Assembly: GCA_013396635.1 (NCBI GenBank)
Contig: WBMW01005147.1
Coordinates: 106,024-170,023 of the forward strand
Length of the DNA: 64,000 nucleotides
Direction of reading: 5' to 3'
Source of the DNA: Penelope pileata
Taxonomy: Eukaryota > Chordata > Aves > Galliformes > Cracidae
Shown here: positions 13,701 through 26,466 of the stretch, in pieces
Layout: each line of letters opens with the position of its first letter
Numbering within the stretch: position 1 is the stretch's first letter
Notes under the pieces: model-generated
The model's input: only the letters and a program-made list of their open reading frames with translations
What the model was told of the DNA's origin: nothing
The model's database searches: none
Made by a program: the position numbers and the translations under genes

Positions 13701-15335
13701 TGATTCTGTGCTGGCCAGACACTTAACTATTTCTTCCAATTAAAGTTCATTTCATCGTCTGTGATGCAGATTCTTAAAGTTTGGAGAACAAAAGGAGAGT
13801 TTTCTTTGGGATACTTGAAGTTCCATTATTGTACCAGTTCTTAAAACTAGCCTCTGAGAAAATGGGAGCAGCGTAGAAGATATCCAGGGCTAGATTTGTT
13901 AGGCAAAAATTCCTCTTTGCTATTAATAGAGGGTCCTGTTTGAAAACTAATGGTGCAGTTAGTGACATTGATTCTAGTACCGAGGATACTCAGGAATTTG
14001 CTTGACATCTGAAATGAAATTAAAGTATCCAGACTGGAACAAAAGCCCTTATTGCCACTCTGTCATTGTAAATGAACTGAGTAACAAGGGACTGGGATTA
14101 AAAAATATATGAATGGATTTACAGAGAAGGGTCAAAAATAATAGCAGTTGTGTCCATTGTCCAAATACTGCAATAAAAATCCTTAGTGGGCCATCTTGTA
14201 TAATTAGAAGTAATTGGAGATATCTAGTGTTTCTGTAGTGGGTCAATTTATATTAGTGGATGAAAGCTAATAATTGAAAAGTTCTAATCTATAGGGATTG
14301 ACCTTTGAAGAAGAATCAAATAGCTACACGATTAAGAGGAATTATCCATATCCATATAAGTAGCCCCATTTTAAAAGGCAATTAAGAATGCTGATTTAAG
14401 CTACTGATTTAGTAAATACCAGTGGTAAGAGAATATGTTTCAGCTATTTTCTTAGTTTTTCTATGTCTGAAGTGCTACACTGACACTAAAATTCAAACCT
14501 TTAGAAATTGATTGCTTATATGAAAGATGCAACATATGTAAAATTGCATATTTTAGTTTCATGTTACTGTTGATATTAAATGTTTGAAGTCATTTCTGGT
14601 TCAGGAGGGTATGTAACTGATCTTAATGGACCACAGTTGGTTGTGGAGTATATAATTTAATGGAATCTTTATGACTAATGTGCTATGTACCACTCTGTAT
14701 TGCTTTACATAAGTAGGCACTAAAAGAATGTGTTAAAATGATGCATTTGCTCTTTGTTTAATTTTACCAGTAAGTAAAATTTTTACCAGTACATATGTTT
14801 ATACATTTTAGGATTATATACTTGTCAGATATTTCCTACTGTTCAGTTTATTTGTAAAATGCTGTTGGCATCTTTCCTAAAACAAAGGCGGAAAGTCGTT
14901 TTGATTTCTTTCAGTTGCACTGCTGGTGGGCCTTGCACTTAGTGACTCACTTGGCTCTGTTCTTTCTGATATGGCTGTAGAGTAGGTTTTTGTATCTGTA
15001 TGCTTCTGTGTTGTCAAGAAGACTACACAATGTTGTCATCTCTGCTGTTTTGAGTACAATCGGTTGAGTGAGCAATCACAGCCTGCATTTCTCTACCTGT
15101 GAAATCCAAAGAGAGCCCCAGAGAAAAGATGTCTTAGCAAAGAACGCCTTAAAGGTTGGAATGGAAGGTGCCTCTGGAGAAAGTCAGGTCTGAATGATGA
15201 GGTAAAAAAAAATCTTGAAACTAATCAATCCTTCTTCCTGCTTGGACAGTCTAAGATTACCACAAGCTATGAAAAAGGGTCCACATCCAAGATGGATGCA
15301 AGATTCAGAACTTGGAACCCTTTCTTCTGGCTACA

Positions 15336-15378
15336 GTTGTTTTTTGTTTGTTTTTTTTGTTTGTTTGTTTTTTTTTTC
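15336..15378. repeat. (TTTG)n / T-rich low complexity
   Basis: Alternating G and T-runs over about 43 bp. Confidence 0.85.
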
Positions 15379-15929
15379 CAAATAACTATACATTTTTCTC
15401 TAATTTTCCTCTCAAGAAAGAGTATTAAAAACACAGTGTGAATTGGTGTTTGCAAGAGACCAGTTCACAAATTCCTAGTATTTAATAAAGCTTTCCCCAG
15501 AGTGTTTGATGTTGAAAGGAAGAGAAACACACAGACTCCAGCTTAGCTATTCAGTTGTGAATGTGTTTACCAAAGTGGAAACGTGGCTGAAAACTGTCAA
15601 ATGCCCCTCTCGGTTCAAAGTTCTCAAATTTAGTCATTTGTTTGCACATTGTCATTTCTACGCTGGAAACTCGAGTTTCTTTTTTCACAAATGTACTAAT
15701 CATATTGCAAAAATTCTATAAGCACGCACATCAGAACTCTACTCCACAAAAAGGTTGTGCTATACTCATTAAGTACCCCATCCTCTGTTATATCAGCACC
15801 TTTCTCAGGTAGACCTATCTCAGCTTTGCCCTATCAGCAGAAACAGCTGGTGCTTTTAATGAGTGTCCCCTTTGGAGGAAGCAGTCTTTCTGGTCCTTAA
15901 GCTTTTCTTCAATTCACAGAGACTTAGAA

Positions 15930-16089
15930 TTTCTTTTTCTTTCTTTCCTTTCTTTCCTTTCTTTCCTTTCTTTCCTTTCTTTCCTTTCTTTCCTTTCTTT
16001 CCTTTCTTTCCTTCCTTTCCTTCCTTTCCTTCCTTTCCTTCCTTTCCTTCCTTTCCTTCCTTTCCTTCCTTTCCTTCCTTTCCTTCCTT
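15930..16089. repeat. Pyrimidine minisatellite with 9-bp period, running into assembly gap
   Basis: About 160 bp of pure pyrimidine. The unit is TTTCTTTCC up to about 16010 and then switches to TTTCCTTCC. It is homopurine/homopyrimidine over its full visible length and ends at the N-run. Confidence 0.97.
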
Positions 16090-16872
16090 NNNNNNNNNNN
16101 NNNNNNNNNNNNNNNNNNNNNNNNNNNNNNNNNNNNNNNNNNNNNNNNNNNNNNNNNNNNNNNNNNNNNNNNNNNNNNNNNNNNNNNNNNNNNNNNNNNN
16201 NNNNNNNNNNNNNNNNNNNNNNNNNNNNNNNNNNNNNNNNNNNNNNNNNNNNNNNNNNNNNNNNNNNNNNNNNNNNNNNNNNNNNNNNNNNNNNNNNNNN
16301 NNNNNNNNNNNNNNNNNNNNNNNNNNNNNNNNNNNNNNNNNNNNNNNNNNNNNNNNNNNNNNNNNNNNNNNNNNNNNNNNNNNNNNNNNNNNNNNNNNNN
16401 NNNNNNNNNNNNNNNNNNNNNNNNNNNNNNNNNNNNNNNNNNNNNNNNNNNNNNNNNNNNNNNNNNNNNNNNNNNNNNNNNNNNNNNNNNNNNNNNNNNN
16501 NNNNNNNNNNNNNNNNNNNNNNNNNNNNNNNNNNNNNNNNNNNNNNNNNNNNNNNNNNNNNNNNNNNNNNNNNNNNNNNNNNNNNNNNNNNNNNNNNNNN
16601 NNNNNNNNNNNNNNNNNNNNNNNNNNNNNNNNNNNNNNNNNNNNNNNNNNNNNNNNNNNNNNNNNNNNNNNNNNNNNNNNNNNNNNNNNNNNNNNNNNNN
16701 NNNNNNNNNNNNNNNNNNNNNNNNNNNNNNNNNNNNNNNNNNNNNNNNNNNNNNNNNNNNNNNNNNNNNNNNNNNNNNNNNNNNNNNNNNNNNNNNNNNN
16801 NNNNNNNNNNNNNNNNNNNNNNNNNNNNNNNNNNNNNNNNNNNNNNNNNNNNNNNNNNNNNNNNNNNNNNNN
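16090..16872. other. Assembly gap (783 N)
   Basis: An unresolved stretch that begins inside the 9-bp pyrimidine repeat. The right flank starts with tttcccctct, so the missing bases are probably more of the same repeat, and the true size may differ. Confidence 0.99.
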
Positions 16873-19672
16873 TTTCCCCTCTGTGTATCAATTCCAAACT
16901 GACCTATTCTCAGTCTCAAAAAAACGAAGCGCGCTCCAGGTGTAGGGCACTACACTGGGTGATGGATATGGGAATTCAGATCTGCGCTCTCTCAGGAGTG
17001 CACTTGCTAACTTACTTTCAGAAAGTCATTGGAAGTAGCCTGATCTTTCTGTACACTGTATTGTATGGATGCAAGCTGTTTTCTTTAATCTAACAATAGG
17101 GACTTATGAAAAGTTATTTAAGACCTGAATATACTAAGAGGAGTGAGCTGCTTAGTATAATTCTTGTCCTGAGAGGTGCTTATATTTCTTGTTTATCTCC
17201 TTTGATCTTAGAAAAGATGCTTTGTCACAAACTAACCTTTCTTTTTCCTCACTAGAAAAGAGTTACTGGGGAAATAACAGAAAATAAAAAAAGTTACAGA
17301 CATTCCAGATATGCACTGCATTGTGCCCAACTCCCAGTTGTCTCTGTTTCTTTGTCTTTAGCTTGAATTTGCAAGGTCAGCTTGTTGCATACATTGCCTA
17401 TTTGTAGATGGGGATGTAGTTCAGTGCTCTGAAAGCTATGTGAAAACCAGCTGGATCAAGACAGATTCTCACTGCAGTTGAACGTGTGCCAATTGGTAGT
17501 AACAGGTCACTTTATGTTCTGCATAGAGCTCTCTCATAATAAAACTCCTTCCAGTTATCACAATAACACTCATTGGCATAGCTGTGCTTTTTAGCCAACA
17601 GTACACAGAGAGACAAAAGAGCCATTGAACTCCTTCATTTCTGCCTCTGCTGCCATGAGAGATCTGACATAGGCCAGAAGTGCCTGCTGGTTTCATATAG
17701 CATAATACTGGCCTTATTAAAATAGTCCTCTCCTTACTGCTGCTTCATTTCTCCTGACAGACAGAGGAGTACTAGGCCACCTGCCTGAAATCGGCTCTCT
17801 AATCTACATGTGGTATTTGCATTATTTAAAACATATTATCATCAAAAAAAATTTAGTTCTGGGTGTGGGCTGGTGACATCTGTTACCTTCTTGCCTGTGC
17901 CTAGTCTATATCCCAGTCATTGGCATCAATTATTGCTATGCCTGCATACAGCAGGTTTCCTTTCATCTCAGACTTCTCTGGCCATAATAAGTCTTAGCAT
18001 AGTTACGAAAAATTGTACCAGATAGCATCAGATCTTAAGACAGTTCAAAAAAGCAAAAAAAGCTTTTTCTTTTTCTTGAATGCAGCTTCATGATGCTTGA
18101 TGTACTCTGCTTGTTCAAAGAATTCTACATTTACCATGCAGAAGTGACTGTTGGAGTCATTTCATTTGCAGAACCCACAGGCTCCTGTTTTTGCTAAATA
18201 ACACTGCTCAGTATGGTTCTGAAATTGCCTGCTGCTTTGCATCCTTCTGAGTGTTACGTGGTCTGTGACTTTTGTTTTCAACCAAAAAGATAAAATCTAT
18301 CTTGAATTGATATAAACTTCATTCTTTTCCTGAAGTTTACAGAGATAGGAACCTCATGCGTTAGCCATTGTTACTTGATACAGTTACATGTTCTGGAAGG
18401 TGATGCAGCAGTGTTCCACTTAACTCTGCAGTATCTGTATGCACTTCCAAGTGTTTCCACACGGTGCCTTCCACTGGATGGAGTGGGAGACCTGTTTGAG
18501 TGCATTTCTTGAGCTTATCTTAGCTTCTAGTGACTGCATGTTACAAAGGACATAAATCTTGATTCTAGAAACAATATTTGTACCTCTCATTTTATAACTT
18601 GCTAATGTGAAGCTTACAGCTTTTGCCACAAATGTACTTCAGAATGGCATATACTTAGCCTGCTCAAAATTTTGGTAATGCTATAAACCATAAGAATGAA
18701 GAGTGTACAATCTTTTTCTTTGTAATCAACAAGAGCTTGAGATGAAATTAGAGCCTGAAATTTGAAATATCCTCATTCATTTGTTGCAATACTTGAACTT
18801 GATTGCCTTATTGCTTCTGTTCACTGTCTGCTTGATTCAAACAGCACTAATCGGTTGATCGTCCTATTTTTAATTTGTGAGAGTGATTTAATCCTCCTGA
18901 ATTACAGAAGGGGCAAGCAACTTCATAAACCTGAGTAATGAGATTTGTTAAGCATTATTTTATCATGAAGATCTTTCCTAGAGAACATATCCACCCTAGG
19001 AAAATATCTAATTAAAACATAATGGGTGAAGCAGTATGCTGATTCTCAAATCCTGCAAGGTTCTTCCTCCTGTGAGATTTTATATCCTTTTGCCTTCCAC
19101 CACAGTCAGCATTAGAGAAGGGATATGGGATGACCTGGTTTGCCAACACTAATTAAAGGAGAATGTACAGGACGCATCAGTTCTTCAACAATAGTTTAAC
19201 AATTTAAAAATCAGGCACCTTAGGTAGTCTATGCTTTAATAACATCTGTTGCAAAGCTTCTTTTATTAAACATGGGAATAATAAGAGTCAGATCTGTAAT
19301 TATCATTATTGTCTTGCATCAACAAAAGTCAGTCTTGAAAGGCTGCATGTTGAATGGTTATAAATAGCCTTATTTAAATTTCCCTACATTTTTTAAAAGA
19401 AAATATAGATTTCATTTACTAAATTTAAAAACACCAGACGGCTATGATCTATGAAACCACAAAAGACTTGCCAGCAATTTGAGAGAGCTTCCATCTGGGC
19501 AGCCAGTGGGGATAGTTGGTGACATGGGACTGCCGCAGTCCAGCCCAGGCCTGCGGTGGACATCCTTTCAGGACCTCTGATTCTTTTAGGCTGCTCTTCT
19601 TGTCTCTTGCTCATCCCACCCCTGGGGACATCTGCGAGAGTAGCAGCCAGTTCTGTTGTTTGACAGCTTCTT

Positions 19673-19737
19673 GCCCTGCCCTCCTAAGGACATAGACATT
19701 TGTGCATGCCCTGCCCTCCTAGGACATGCTATTTGTG
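19673..19737 (+). repeat. Tandem duplication, period 35 bp
   Basis: The copy at 19673-19707 starts gccctgccctcctaaggaca; the copy at 19708-19737 starts gccctgccctcctaggacat. The second is slightly shortened. Both end near atttgtg. Confidence 0.85.
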
Positions 19738-22700
19738 AAGTGTTTCCTGTGCTTTCTTCCACCCAGACTCTTCATAGCATGTGTGACCTTTGGATCTCTG
19801 AAGATGCTATGTCCGAAAGAAGATGCATATGTCTTGAGGCAATGACATTTGATCTCTTCAGATATGCTGAATAACATCTAATATCTTTGGAAAGTGTCCT
19901 GTAGCCATATTTTGCTGCTTAAATTCAGTATTCCTACTGCTGACTCTGTTGTCTTTGCTGATGCCTTTAGGGTCTGAGCCTCACCTATTGATGTTTTCTT
20001 GTTTCAAGCCTTGACGTTCTGAACAATGTGTTTTGCCAGCCAGCTAATGTAATATTGTTCCTTTGAAGGCATCAGATGCTGCAACTTGAGAGTCTAACTA
20101 CTTCTTTGCTTTACCGTATAGAATGATCAGCCTTCACCTTTGGTTGGCCTCCAGAAGAAGAGCAACATTATGCCTCTGGGCATCAAGAAGGTAATGAACG
20201 CCCTTCAACCTCTTAATGCTTTTTTTTTTCCCTGTCTCAGTTACCTGCACCAGACTACTAACATTTGAGCTCCATAGGTGATACCGATACCAATAGAGGT
20301 AACCATGACACTTCAATTATTAATGTCCTAGGATCTGATTTTCGGAACCACAGTGTTCCTGCAGGTTTTGTTTACCCCAGTTAGAGTTAGGAATACTCTG
20401 TAATTCTAAAAATTGAGTCCACAATCTGTTCTGGGGAAAAGACAGAGAAAGAGCTAAGATGCTACTTTATGTAGCTTCCAGGTTAGATTTGCAAATGTAT
20501 CTGGTGATTTTGAAAGCTTCTATCTGTAACACCTTCTAGAGGGCCTGGCATATTTCTAAATAATTTCCAGAAGTCCAAACTGATAGGGTGTTAAGGTTTG
20601 CATGCCAAAATTAAGCAAATATCTTTGAGTCTTTTTTGGTTAATACTGTTTTCTGTTCTGAAAAATCTGTTTTTTTTTTGATTTTTGGATTAGCAGAACT
20701 GAAAAAAATTTACATGTTAACTCCAAAATGAACTCACCTTCTCCCTCTTTATTGTTTCTTTCATCAGTAAGGAAAGTATTTTTCTTCTACTGCTTTAACT
20801 ATTTGTTTATGGCCATTGGTTTTCTCTGTAGTTTAGAGGAGGTTCTGTACTTGATTAAAAAGATGTGTCTCCATGTAACAAACTTCAGGGAAGGGATCAA
20901 ATGACAAGAATAGAAAGGGCTCTGAGGTAAATGTTGCCATATCAATTTTGTGAGCAGAAGAGAGAAGATGTAGGTTCACATCCAAGCAAATACAACAATT
21001 TAAGAAGAATGTTAGTCCATTAATGTTTAAACGTAGTTCTCGATAGTTTATGTGTAAGACACTTTAGTTGCGTGGTCCTGGCTGCTTTCAGCTAGGTATT
21101 ACTTGTCAGTGTCAAACCTTTTAGTCTTCATTGCATACTGTGGCTCATTATGGGGGATCATCGCTTCAGGTGAGGTAACTTGATTCATTTATGCACAAGC
21201 TGGGCAAGAAACATATAAATATTTAAAATTGATGTATATTTACCAGTGTAGTATTGCATATAGAATTAGTTGTCTGGTTTGTCTGCCAGAGTTTCAAAGC
21301 TTGCTGTTTAGTTGTCACATTATCTAAGTCTGATGGCCCATGTTTTTAACAGACTCATGCGTCTGTCCCTCTGTTCAGCTTCTCCTTAAGTTCCTCTGAG
21401 CTCCTTTGTGAAACAGATGAATTGAAATCTTGTCAGCTTAGTGCACTGACAAATTAAAATAGGTGACTAATGTTGATTGTCTTTTGATATTTCATGCTCT
21501 GCTTGCCAAGAATGTCTCATGTTCTGTGATCATTTAAAATCCTACACACTCAGGATAGTCATGTTTTTCATAGAGACTGATTGCAGTCAGTTGATAAAAG
21601 AATATCATCTTGAGCAAATTCTCACCAGTAGCTATCCCTTCTTATATCTACTTAGTATAACAAGAAATAATGGAGTAAGATTGCAAAGGACCACGTGGCC
21701 ATATGGTCTGATCAACTCTGTCTCCTATGTCATTAAATTTCATACATGTACGAGCACTGAGGGCAGTAACCTGCACTTGGCTAAAATCTGTCTTTCAGAA
21801 AGGTATCTCTTCCTGATTGGAAAATATAAAAACATTTAAAAAATTTTATTGCCCTCATTAACTTGTTCTAGTGACATACTGTCAATTTAAGAAGAAAAAT
21901 AGAGTGCTTCATTGGAATTTGTCTGACTTCAGCTTCTATCACAGCTTCTTGTTATGTTATTCTCTGCTAGATTAAAGAGCCCTTCAGAATTCTGTATTTT
22001 TTCTCCATAGAGGTACTTATATGCTGTAATCAAGTCAATCTTTTTGATAGGATAAACAGATTGAGCTGTTTAAGTCTCACTTAGCAGCATTTTTCTTCAA
22101 TTCTCAGATCACATTTTCAGCTCTTAATCTGCCCCCTCTCCAATTTTTTCAGTAATTTTTCAAAACATGGACAGGAACATGGTATACAAGATTGGTCTCA
22201 TCAGTGATATTTCCAGAGATAAAACTATCTCCCTACTTCCTTCTCCCCTGATGCAGACTAATCCTTCTTGTTACACTGTCAGAGTGAGGATTTATGACAA
22301 GTTGGTGACTACAACCCCTAAATCATTTTCAGTAAGTGTAGTCTCCCTTCAGTACACAGGACCTACAATCCTTCACACTCACTATAGGAATTTACTTAGT
22401 GTAAATGTATTTGGTTGGCTAAGACCCAGTTTGCTGTTTATTACTCTTGCCATTTCTGTCATCCGTGCCATTTTCTGATGCGACTGCCTTTTCACAGAAA
22501 CATAGCTGTTTGACGAAGGTTCCTTACTGCCAGCTACATTTTGTAATCAGTCATTTAGACAAATCTGAGTCAATTTAGCATGTGCTTTAATGATATCATG
22601 GGGTACTACATTTTTCTTTCAGACTATCATTAAAGTCTAAAAACATCAATATGCACTTAGCCAAATGAGCAACCTCACCAAAGAATAAATTTAAAGAAGT

Positions 22701-23453
22701 TTGATGAGACCCGATCTTCACAAAAAAGACTGGAATTATTTCTATTCCTTTCTTCGAGATCTTTTTAAAATCAAATCTGCTATTCACATCAACTATTGAT
22801 GTTGATCCATATTTTCCTGTCACTGTACTTGTCCTTTTCTGACTACTGGTCATTAGCAGCCCTTTGAAATTTCACGAGTATTCAAAATTCTACTAAAACA
22901 CCAGCAGATGAAAGAGCCTGAGTCCCTGTCCTGGAAGGGGGACCAAAAATTATCCAAGTCAGGTAGAAAGGGAATGGTCATGGTTCCTATCTTTTTTAAT
23001 CACTAGCAGGCTTGAGCAGTTCTTCATAATCCCTGGGAGATCAACGACTTGTTTCTGTTGCAGTACTGAAGTACTTACTGAACATATTTACATTTCCTGC
23101 ATCAGCACTACATCACTTACGAACTACATTTACTGATGGGCCAATGTTGGGTTCTGTCTTATTTTTAACACACTTAAAATGTTTCATTTGTCTTTAGCTC
23201 TTACAACTAAAGATCCATCATGCCTATTAACTTCCCTTATCAATTTTTGATACAGTAACGTATAATTTGTACAAACTATAATTTATATAATTTCTCTTTG
23301 TCTTCCATTTCATTTCTGAATGCCACTGTTCAGCTTTTAAGGGAAAGTTCCTGCCTTCTGTGATTGCAAAATAATTGTCTTTTGGCCATCTAATAGACTC
23401 TTTAAGACAGTTCTTCTTCTGGAGTTCTCACTTTTTTCCCCCCCTTGTCAGCT

Positions 23454-23503
23454 CCCCTTGCTTTTTTTCTTTTTTCTTTTTTTTCTTTTTTTCTTTTTTT
23501 CCC
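23454..23503. repeat. T-rich (C/TTTTTT) low complexity
   Basis: About 50 bp of T-runs separated by single C. Confidence 0.85.
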
Positions 23504-24499
23504 TTCAGCTTGAGGAAATTAGCAACAGAAATAGGTAGTTTTGATTTGGGCTGTCTTTCATTTCCCAACAGTGAATACAGTCAGGCCATGACCATTTTTT
23601 CTCAGGCAACTACTAACTTTTAATTTAGTGATATCTACCTTTTCTATCTGTCACAAAGAGGTTCAAATACTTATCTCTTGCAGTGAAGGATATCTACAGG
23701 GCTCCAAAATTACCTTCTGCAACTTGTAGAAGCTATTAATGACTTAGTACAGGCTGCAGTTGAAGCTAGACAAGGAGTACATTTGTTTCCTCACAAACAA
23801 GGAAAATGAGGATACTACATGTGAATAAATGTTTAATTCACACCTGAATATTTCAGTAGCTTCCAAAAATCTTTGCCAAACTTTAATCAGGCCTGAATTT
23901 TAATGGCAAATGAGATATATGGGGATATGGAAGTTAATTTGGGGACATTTTCAGACTTTCCTGGAGCAACAGCGCTAACGACTTTTGTCAAAAAAGAACT
24001 TTTTTTTTTTTTAAGGTATCAGTTATGAGGAAATAAAGGGACTGGAATTAGGAACACATGTGTAGCACTGAATGGGATTGGTGTCCTGGAATGAACTGGG
24101 ATAATGAGGTCAGCCACAGTTCACTCAGAGGCCTGGAAATAGCCTTTAATGGCTGGTGATGCCCCACCAGGGCTCTGATTAGCCGAGGCACACTAGCACA
24201 ATTGTGTGGGTTTGGCAGCAAAGCCAGTGGCCTGGCACGGCCTGACTGCACCTGCACCACTGCTCACCTGCTCAGAAGGCTGCTCCTTTTGGGGCCAGAC
24301 TTCTGGAAATTTGGTCACAAGTAGCAGAAATTTCCTTCCTTCAGAAAGGAGAGAGAGCTCATGGATGTTAACAACTCCTTCCCTTAACCTTATTGCAGTC
24401 TCTCCGATGCAAGCTGCCACAGAGGAGTCATCTAACCCAAGGCCTGAGCCTGATCTTAATGTGTTTTAATTGCATTGTAATTCTTCAAGTCTAACTGAA

Positions 24500-24548
24500 G
24501 TGTTTCTCATGTTGATGTATTTCTCATGTTGAAGTATTTCTCGTGAGG
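24500..24548 (+). repeat. 17-bp tandem repeat, about 2.7 copies
   Basis: Units gtgtttctcatgttgat (24500), gtatttctcatgttgaa (24517) and a partial gtatttctcgtg (24534). The third copy abuts the start of the 24544 CR1. Confidence 0.85.
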
Positions 24549-25911
24549 GAGCTGGCAAATGTGATTGCTGAATTGCTGTCTATCACCTTTGAAAGGTCTT
24601 GAAGAACGGGAGAGGTGCCTGATGGCTGGAGGACAGCCAGTGTCAGAAAGGACATCAGTCTTCAGAAAGGGCAAGGAGGATCCAGGCAACTACAGGCCTG
24701 TCAGCCTCACCTCTATCCCAACAGCTTGTTTTGAATGCCATCTCCAAGCAATTGGAAGAGAAGAAGGAGTGGTCAGCATGGATTCACCAAGGGGAAATCG
24801 TTCTTGACCAACCTGGTAGCTTTCTGTGATGTCATCCCTGGCTGGGTAGATGAGGGGAGAGCAGTGGATGTTGTCTTGACTTCAGCAAGGCTTTTGACAC
24901 TGTTTCCTATAACATCCTTGTAATGAAGCTTAGAAAGTATGTGATAGATGAATGGACAGTGAGGTGGGTTGAGAACTGGCTGACTGACAGAGCTCAGAGG
25001 GCTGTGATCAGTGGCACAGAGTCTAGTTGGAGGCCTGCAGCTAGTGGTGTTCCCCAGGAGTTGGTGCTGGGTCTGGTTTTGTTCAACATCTTCATCGATC
25101 CCTTAAAGGATAAGGGACAGAGTCCGCCCTCAGCAAGTTTGCTGATGATACAAAATTTGGGGGAGTGGCTGACACACCAGAAGGCTGTGAGAGACCGAGA
25201 CAGGCTGGAGAGTTGGGCAGAGAGGAACCTGATGACGTTCAATATGGGCAAGTGTAGAGTCCTGCACCTGGGGAGGAGTAACTGCACACATCAGTACAGG
25301 TTAGGGGCTGACCTGCTGGAGAGGAGCTCTGCAGAGGACTCAGGTGTCCTGGTGGACAACAGATTGGCCATGAGCCAGCAGTGTGCCCTGGTGGCCAAGA
25401 AGGCCAGTGGTATCCTGGGGTGCATTAAAAAGAGCATGGCCAGCAGGTCGAGGGAGGTGGTCCTCCCCCTCTATTCTGCCCCTGAAAGGCCACATCTGGA
25501 GTATTGTGTCCAGTTCTGGGCTCCTCAGTTCAAAAAAGACAGGCATCTCCCAGAGAGAGTCCAGCGAAGGGTCACAAAGATGACAAGGGGCCTGGAGCAT
25601 CTCCCTTGTGAGGAAAGGCTGAGAGACCTGGGGCTGTTCAGCCTGGAGAAGACTGAGGAGGAATTTGATCACTGTTTATAAACATCTAAATTGCAGAGTC
25701 AAATGGATGGGGCCAGGCTCTTTTCAGTGGTGTGCAATGACAGTATAAGGGGCAATGGCCAAAACCTGTATCACAGGAAGTTCCACACAAACGTGAGAAA
25801 GCACTTCTTTACAGTGAGGGTGACTGCTTTAGCAGCGGAGCTTGACTCGGTGATCTTCCAACCCCAAGTCCCAAGTTCCAAGTCCCTTCCAACTCCTATG
25901 ATTTTGTGATT
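24544..25911 (+). mobile_element. CR1 LINE, 1.37-kb 5'-truncated copy with RT remnant (sense)
   Basis: The longest CR1 in the window. An open frame at 24923-25681 (252 codons) encodes the C-terminal part of the CR1 reverse transcriptase (for example NMGKCRVLHLG, LECCVQFW-like LEYCVQFW, RVQRRVTKMTRGLEHLP, LGLFSLEK). The catalytic FADDTKF (25138-25158) is in another frame, so the ORF contains compensating frameshifts and cannot make an intact enzyme. The body ends with a gattttgtgatt tail. It begins directly after a 17-bp tandem repeat. Confidence 0.95.
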
Positions 25912-26144
25912 AACGTAGGGGTGGATGTGGGTGCTTCAGCAGAGCCTTTCTACCTTGGGTGGAAAGGTCCAAGCACCAAAATTACTTTTAATTCCCCTTT
26001 CTTTCTAGTGTACAAGGATTCAAACCATCACGCTTAGGGTTGAATACACTTCAGAATGCCCCCGTCTAGCCCTAGATTTTATTTTTTAAAACAAAAATGA
26101 ATATGACAAAGCCCCCTTTGAGCATGGGGCAGCCTCAGGTGGAA
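25912..26144. other. Spacer between CR1 and CpG island
   Basis: About 230 bp of non-repetitive sequence becoming GC-richer to the right. A proximal enhancer role is possible but not shown. Confidence 0.6.
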
Positions 26145-26202
26145 TTGCCCAGGCGAGAAACAGGTGCCTGGCGCCGAGGCCGCCCCTCAGGGCCCCTGCC
26201 CC

Positions 26203-26214
26203 GCCGCCATTTTG
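26203..26214 (-). promoter_or_regulatory. YY1-like site (GCCGCCATTTTG)
   Basis: The sequence matches the reverse complement of the YY1 core CAAAATGGCGGC. In vertebrate CpG-island promoters such sites often lie close to transcription starts. Here it sits at the 5' edge of the island, about 250 bp before the presumed start codon. Confidence 0.5.
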
Positions 26215-26459
26215 CCCCCACCCGCAGGAGGCGGTGGCTGGCGGTGGGCCAGCGGCGCGGAGGGCATTAATAGGCGGCCCGGGGGGAGTAGCGAGGTCTG
26301 CCGGGCAGGGCTAGGCGGCTGAGGGCGTCGGGGCGAAGGCTCGGTCCCGGCTGCAGAGAAGCACAGGACAGCTCAGCGCGGGAGCGGCCACAGCCGGCGC
26401 TGCCTCCCCTCGGTCCGGTCCGCGCGAGCAGAGGCGGCGGCTCCCAGCACGAAGGCGAG

Positions 26460-26466
26460 ATGGAGG
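26460..26466 (+). CDS. GADL1: GADL1 exon 1, coding part (ATG GAG G)
   Basis: The first ATG after more than 300 bases without one lies in the CpG island, with G at -3 and G at +4 (good Kozak context). Seven coding bases are followed directly by the donor gtaaac at 26467. The dangling G joins the TT that opens exon 2 to make Val, giving an N-terminus Met-Glu-Val-Asp-Thr-Cys. That length is about 10 residues shorter than mammalian GADL1. The phase agreement, start context and CpG island support it. The 12.7-kb intron and the short coding part make it an inference that a transcript would have to confirm. Confidence 0.55.

Larger units (their letters stand above)
7053..15929. other. Gene-poor upstream sequence
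   Basis: Contains the 7990 CR1, the poly-T pair at 9551 and the 18-bp palindrome. A cluster of overlapping open frames on both strands (11988-12591, up to 139 codons) has no recognisable protein. Nothing else can be supported. Confidence 0.7.
16873..24499. other. Gene-poor upstream sequence
   Basis: AT-rich DNA with the 35-bp duplication (19673) and T-rich tracts. Short open frames only. No gene, RNA or promoter recognised. Confidence 0.7.

Noticed and set aside
15863..16945. 360-codon frame (and long minus-strand frames) over the pyrimidine repeat and N-run
   Set aside because: They are produced by the 9-bp repeat (multiple of three, no stops) and undetermined bases; not genes.
21660..21800. 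Sequence faintly like an ancient CR1/L3-type 3' end (gattgcaaaggaccacgtgg … tctgatcaactctg)
   Set aside because: Similarity is too weak to call without a repeat-library search.
26260..26275. attaatagg as a TATA box
   Set aside because: Poor match to TATA consensus in a CpG-island context; position relative to a start site unknown.
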